DNA of 51,039 bases from Eubacteriales bacterium (GTDB taxonomy: Bacteria > Bacillota > Clostridia > Christensenellales > Aristaeellaceae): contig JAQVQY010000003.1 in assembly GCA_028701335.1 (NCBI GenBank), positions 1-51,039 on the forward strand, written 5' to 3'. The notes under the pieces were generated by a model. It had not been told where the DNA came from. It was given only the letters and a program-made list of their open reading frames with translations, and searched no databases. Of the stretch, positions 50,529 through 51,039 are shown one piece after another. The position numbers and the translations under genes were made by a program. Every line of letters begins with the position of its first letter. Within the stretch, counting starts at the first letter, position 1.

Positions 50529-51039
50529 GCCAATCCCCGGGGTTTCACCACCTGCCGGTTTTGTATAGGGAAACGCTGGAAGCGCTTGCCATCAACCCCG
50601 GCGGCATTTACGCCGACGGTACCATCGGCGGCGGCGGCCACAGCGCGGGGATTCTTAACCAGTTGAATGATCAAGGTAAGCTTTACGGTATCGACCGGGA
50701 CGCGGATGCCCTCAAGGCAGCCCGGGAGCTCCTCGGGGAAGACGCCAGGCTCACACTCATTCAGGGGAATTTTCATGACGTTCCGGAACTGCTTGAGGGC
50801 ATGGCGCTGGATGGAGCGCTGCTGGACCTGGGGGTGTCCTCGTGGCAACTGGACAGCCCCGAGCGGGGGTTCTCCTATCATGGGGAGGGGCCCCTTGACA
50901 TGCGCATGGACACGTCACAAAGCATGACGGCGGCGGATTGGCTCAACCGGGAGGAGGAAGACAACATCCGGGACGCCCTCTTCCGGTACGCCGATGAACG
51001 CTGGGCCGCCAGGATCGCCAAAATTATTGCGGAAACGCG
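50525..51039 (+). CDS. rsmH: 16S rRNA (cytosine1402-N4)-methyltransferase RsmH, partial
   Basis: The first ~171 residues are present and the gene runs off the window end. The GTG start overlaps the valS stop (GTGA). Visible features are HHLPVLYRETLEAL, the SAM-binding DGTIGGGGHS and GIDRD (about 56-60), DLGVSSWQLD near 99-108, and RGFSYHGEGPLDMRMD. RsmH methylates C1402 in the ribosomal decoding site and usually leads a division and cell-wall (dcw) cluster. Its coupling to valS is less common. Confidence 0.95.
   Translation, partial: MSQSPGFHHLPVLYRETLEALAINPGGIYADGTIGGGGHSAGILNQLNDQGKLYGIDRDADALKAARELLGEDARLTLIQGNFHDVPELLEGMALDGALLDLGVSSWQLDSPERGFSYHGEGPLDMRMDTSQSMTAADWLNREEEDNIRDALFRYADERWAARIAKIIAET

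Overview
The window looks like a chromosomal segment of a GC-rich member of the Firmicutes, probably a Clostridia-type anaerobe. The evidence is the gene order rpmH-rnpA-yidD-yidC-jag, a tRNA-Val T-box leader in front of valS, a VanR/VanS/VanZ-type cassette close to those of glycopeptide-resistant Gram-positives, DeoR regulators and sigma-A type promoters. Both solute-binding proteins end their signal peptides in Ala-Glu with no lipobox Cys. I have seen that style in Christensenellales-like gut Clostridia, but the genus-level placement is only inference.

Layout. (1) 1-1928: a secreted protein built from about nine Cys3-His repeats. (2) 1929-7816: an accessory stretch with visibly lower GC. 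It holds vanR-vanS and an enlarged vanZ-like gene, without vanH/A/X. It also holds the 3' half of a duplicated VOC (glyoxalase-fold) gene and a two-gene module, a trypsin-like protease with a small membrane protein, that lies between the broken and the intact VOC copies. (3) 7817-11815, minus strand: the intact VOC gene, a membrane zinc-ribbon protein, a DnaJ-domain protein, a DUF5685 protein and a pyridine nucleotide-disulfide oxidoreductase.

(4) 11987-17653, minus strand: an RbsBAC-like sugar ABC importer followed by a TIM-barrel sugar isomerase/epimerase and a Gfo/Idh/MocA dehydrogenase, with a terminator at the end. An FGGY kinase (17875-19407) and a divergent DeoR regulator (19539-20336) lie next to it. 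(5) 20352-36932: two long divergent catabolic operons sharing a 320-bp control region at 28605-28924. The minus arm has nine genes (DeoR regulator, DeoC-type aldolase, Gfo/Idh dehydrogenase, MDR dehydrogenase, shikimate-dehydrogenase-like, cupin phosphoglucose isomerase, 2-hydroxyacid dehydrogenase, KDPG aldolase, fucose-isomerase-like). The plus arm has seven (Old Yellow Enzyme-like, TIM-barrel epimerase, MDR dehydrogenase, FGGY kinase, PfkB kinase, class II aldolase, rhamnulokinase). Together they hold the parts for isomerise/phosphorylate/cleave and for oxidise/dehydrate/cleave routes, but the substrate is not apparent. (6) 36951-43675, minus strand: a MalEFG-type importer with two cytoplasmic hydrolase-like proteins (PHP/CehA type and DUF5054, GH38-like).

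(7) 44017-51039, plus strand: core genes rpmH, rnpA, yidD, yidC and jag, then a perfect-consensus promoter driving DUF177-rpmF, a T-box with a GUC (Val) specifier, valS, and rsmH, which runs off the window. dnaA, the usual neighbour of rpmH, is replaced by the sugar-uptake operon, and the mnmE/mnmG/rsmG genes usual after jag are absent.

The strongest candidates for something undescribed are the divergent sugar island, the protease plus membrane protein module set into a duplicated VOC locus, and the VanRS system controlling an extended VanZ. No tRNA, rRNA, CRISPR array or recognisable transposase was seen.
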